Positions 17,665-19,388 of a DNA stretch of 19,388 bases are shown here, piece after piece. A program made the translations under genes and the position numbers. A model generated the notes under the pieces. That model was not told the origin of the DNA. It ran no database searches and saw nothing but the letters and a program-made list of their open reading frames with translations. Location: positions 1 to 19,388 of the forward strand of contig JANSLP010000473.1 in assembly GCA_029298735.1 (NCBI GenBank), read 5' to 3'. The DNA is from Ophiostoma sp. CBS 140.51. Lineage: Eukaryota > Ascomycota > Sordariomycetes > Ophiostomatales > Ophiostomataceae. How positions within the stretch are numbered: position 1 is the first letter of the stretch; the number at the start of each line of letters is the position of its first letter.

Positions 17665-18350
17665 GGTGTGTGATGATGTGTTAGGTAAAAGGTGGATGTG
17701 TTTGAGGTAGTCGATGTCGGTGTCAGTGTTTCAAACCGCCGAGTGTTAAAATGATGGTTGCGCTGCTGTGTTTTATTTTGAAAGTAAAATAGAGATTGGT
17801 CGCCTTGCTGAGGAGGGATATGTATGTTTGGATAATGAACTGCGGGATGGCCACCGCATATTCAATGACAATTTAATTTTGATCCTTCAACCCAATGAAC
17901 ATTAATGGCCACATCCACAGTAGACGGACCCAATTCGCCCTTTGCCGTTGTCATCTGCCTCCCTCCATGGTCATTCTTCTTCCGAGCAGTCTACAAATGC
18001 GCGCTGTGATGCGGGACCGGCGAAAGTGCCGATTTGGAGGCAAAAGTGTGCGCCGATGTGGTGACCCACCTTTCTGGTAGAAGTTCCGTTCCTTCAGCAT
18101 GCATGCGAGCCCCGACTACATCACTGCAGTATTACTAGAAAATAAATGCAAAATTAATCAGAGTCTAAAATGACCTAATCGAGAAACGTACACTGTCAGC
18201 TTTTCATATGCACTTTTTCGTTATCATTTAGCTAAATAAAACAACACTTGTGATACATCGTGATAGTTCGGAATCAACACTGCTGCCAATACTCACCTTC
18301 ACCAACAACAAACACACCAAAAAATTGTGACAGCCACGACTACCGCAAAA
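17665..18350. promoter_or_regulatory. Shared bidirectional promoter, PdxA-like / class II aldolase
   Basis: These 686 bp separate divergent ATGs. A CCAAT box on the minus strand (ATTGG at 17795-17799) lies about 130 bp upstream of the PdxA-like start. TAAATAAA near 18232 lies about 115 bp upstream of the aldolase start. Putative regulator sites are TCGGAATCA (18268-18276) and CGG-N8-CCG (18018-18031). An A/C-rich leader precedes the aldolase ATG. No gene is seen inside. Confidence 0.6.
18268..18276 (+). promoter_or_regulatory. TCGGAATCA element in the PdxA/aldolase promoter
   Basis: This is an exact 9-bp match to the first repeat of the CYP53 upstream cluster (13879-13887). It lies 75 bp before the aldolase start codon, so a role in both divergent genes is possible. 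Confidence 0.4.
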
Positions 18351-19223
18351 ATGGCAGACATGAGCAAAAATCGTACAATGGCGATACTCAACGCCGCCCG
18401 GGACGGTGGCTACGCTGTCCCGGCCATTTGCTGCTACAACCTTGAGGCTGTGCTCGCCACCATTCGCGCTGCTGAGGCCATGCGCTCACCAGCCATGGTC
18501 CTGCTCTTCCCTTGGGCCATTGAGTATGCCGGCAAGGCCCTGGTTCTGGCGGCAGCAGAAGCTGCACACACGGCGTCTGTTCCCGTGTCGCTGCACCTCG
18601 ACCACGCGCAGTCTCCCGACCTCGTCCGACGGGCCGCCGACATCCCAGCCCCTTACAACTTTGACAGCATCATGTGCGATATGAGTCATTACGAAAAGGA
18701 GGAGAACCTCAAGCTGACACGAGAGCTGTCCGACTACTGCCATGCCCGTGGTATTGCTTCCGAGGCAGAGCCGGGACGCATCGAGGGCGGCGAGGACGGC
18801 ATTGCCAGCACAGATGCCGAGGAGCTGGAGGGTGTTCTCACCACGGCCGAGCAGGCACTGGAATTCGTGGCCACCGGCATCGAGCTGCTGGCACCGGCCA
18901 TTGGCAACGTCCACGGCGAGTACGGCCCGGCCGGCATCAACCTGGACTATGAGCGTCTCCAAATGGTCAACCGGACAGTGGGAGACAAGGTGCGGCTGGT
19001 GCTTCACGGTGCCGACCCATTTAATCTCGACATCTTTACCCGGTGCATCAAGGCTGGCGTCACCAAAATCAACATCAACAAGGGCGTCAACAAGCACTAC
19101 GCACGTGTCCAGGAAGAAATGCGTGGCAAGCCTCTGACAAAGGTCATTGAGGCAGGAACCGATGCCATGCAAAAGGCGGTCGAGGAGTACATGCAGTGGT
19201 TCGGCTCTGCCGGGAAGGTATGA
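18351..19223 (+). CDS. Class II ketose-bisphosphate aldolase family protein (GatY/Fba-like), 290 aa
   Basis: Zinc-dependent TIM-barrel aldolase, which cleaves ketose bisphosphates to dihydroxyacetone phosphate plus an aldehyde. The zinc ligands are in place: H85 in LHLDH (with catalytic-type D84), H188 in NVHGEYG and H219 in LVLHGAD. The acidic loop EAEPGRIEG (about 138-146) and the phosphate-binding NINKGVN (241-247) are also intact. At 290 aa it matches the shorter tagatose-bisphosphate aldolase type rather than the main glycolytic enzyme of about 360 aa. The ATG at 18351 (GCAAAAATGGC) is preferred; an in-frame GTG at 18327 is not needed. It is a single exon. It is divergent from the PdxA-like gene, which suggests cleavage of a phosphorylated sugar acid or deoxy-sugar intermediate rather than glycolysis. 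The substrate is an inference. Confidence 0.93.
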   Translation: MADMSKNRTMAILNAARDGGYAVPAICCYNLEAVLATIRAAEAMRSPAMVLLFPWAIEYAGKALVLAAAEAAHTASVPVSLHLDHAQSPDLVRRAADIPAPYNFDSIMCDMSHYEKEENLKLTRELSDYCHARGIASEAEPGRIEGGEDGIASTDAEELEGVLTTAEQALEFVATGIELLAPAIGNVHGEYGPAGINLDYERLQMVNRTVGDKVRLVLHGADPFNLDIFTRCIKAGVTKININKGVNKHYARVQEEMRGKPLTKVIEAGTDAMQKAVEEYMQWFGSAGKV

Positions 19224-19268
19224 GTTTGTTGATGTGCACATAAAAAAATAGAACAATCTGGCACAGTG

Positions 19269-19274
19269 AATAAA
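19269..19274 (+). terminator. AATAAA polyadenylation signal of the aldolase gene
   Basis: AATAAA lies 46 bp after the aldolase stop codon in AT-rich sequence, a fitting position for 3' end formation. The remaining sequence to 19388 is AT-rich and shows no gene. Confidence 0.5.
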
Positions 19275-19388
19275 CAAAGAATTCAAACAATGCATTGATA
19301 ATTGTAGATGATAACCACTGTGTAGAAAGGTTTTAGGTCCATGTTAAAAAAGTCTTTTCAAATATATTCTAAAATTCTTTGCTTTGAA

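Noticed and set aside
16583..17673. Two open frames of about 280 codons antisense to the PdxA-like gene
   Set aside because: They are shadows of a well-conserved gene, with no domain and no promoter or start context of their own.
17700..18300. Possible tRNA in the PdxA/aldolase spacer
   Set aside because: Short GC-rich patches exist, but no cloverleaf with A- and B-box sequences could be found.
183..19223. A classical secondary metabolite cluster
   Set aside because: P450, SDR and regulators are present, but no PKS, NRPS, terpene cyclase or DMATS backbone gene lies in the window.

Overview
The window comes from a filamentous ascomycete (Pezizomycotina). The evidence is two fungal Zn2Cys6 transcription factors, short GT-AG introns of 60 to 96 nt with CTAAC-like branch points, start contexts such as CACC/CACAATGG, pyrimidine-rich leaders and a CYP53-type P450. 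Sordariomycetes seems likely from GC content and gene style, but nothing here fixes the genus. No tRNA, rRNA, CRISPR array or intact transposon was recognised.

Layout. (1) 183-3066: a Zn2Cys6 regulator (minus) and an NmrA-like NADP-binding protein (plus) diverge from one 664-bp promoter. (2) 3125-4030: a broken gene (minus) resembling a fungal family with a degenerate trypsin-like fold. Its GDS motif sits in a shifted frame, and a 15-bp direct repeat lies on either side. (3) 4401-5522: a two-exon NADP-dependent SDR/epimerase-type reductase (minus). (4) About 5930-6350: a strong-looking fungal promoter and leader, with pyrimidine tract and a 95-nt leader intron, that leads only to a 10-codon ORF. 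(5) 6433-7848: a type II membrane protein of the O-fucosyltransferase-like class (minus), with a long polypyrimidine leader. (6) 8764-10620: a secreted serine beta-lactamase-like hydrolase (minus). (7) 11793-13616: a second Zn2Cys6 regulator (plus), divergent from the hydrolase. (8) 14777-16306: an intronless CYP53 benzoate 4-hydroxylase-type P450 (plus). (9) 16549-17664 and 18351-19223: a PdxA-family dehydrogenase (minus) and a class II ketose-bisphosphate aldolase-family protein (plus), divergent from a shared 686-bp promoter.

How they may work together. The right half looks like a catabolic region: regulator, CYP53 P450, PdxA-like dehydrogenase and class II aldolase. Fungi make vitamin B6 without PdxA, so the PdxA homologue more likely oxidises a sugar-acid phosphate (threonate/erythronate type) or an aromatic dihydrodiol. 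Its pairing with a class II aldolase favours the sugar-acid reading. The CYP53 upstream region has three CGGAATC copies in 31 bp, and the PdxA/aldolase promoter has one TCGGAATCA, an exact 9-bp match to one of them. This hints at a common Zn2Cys6 regulator and is an inference only. The left half (regulator plus NmrA pair, SDR) may be a separate redox-linked unit.
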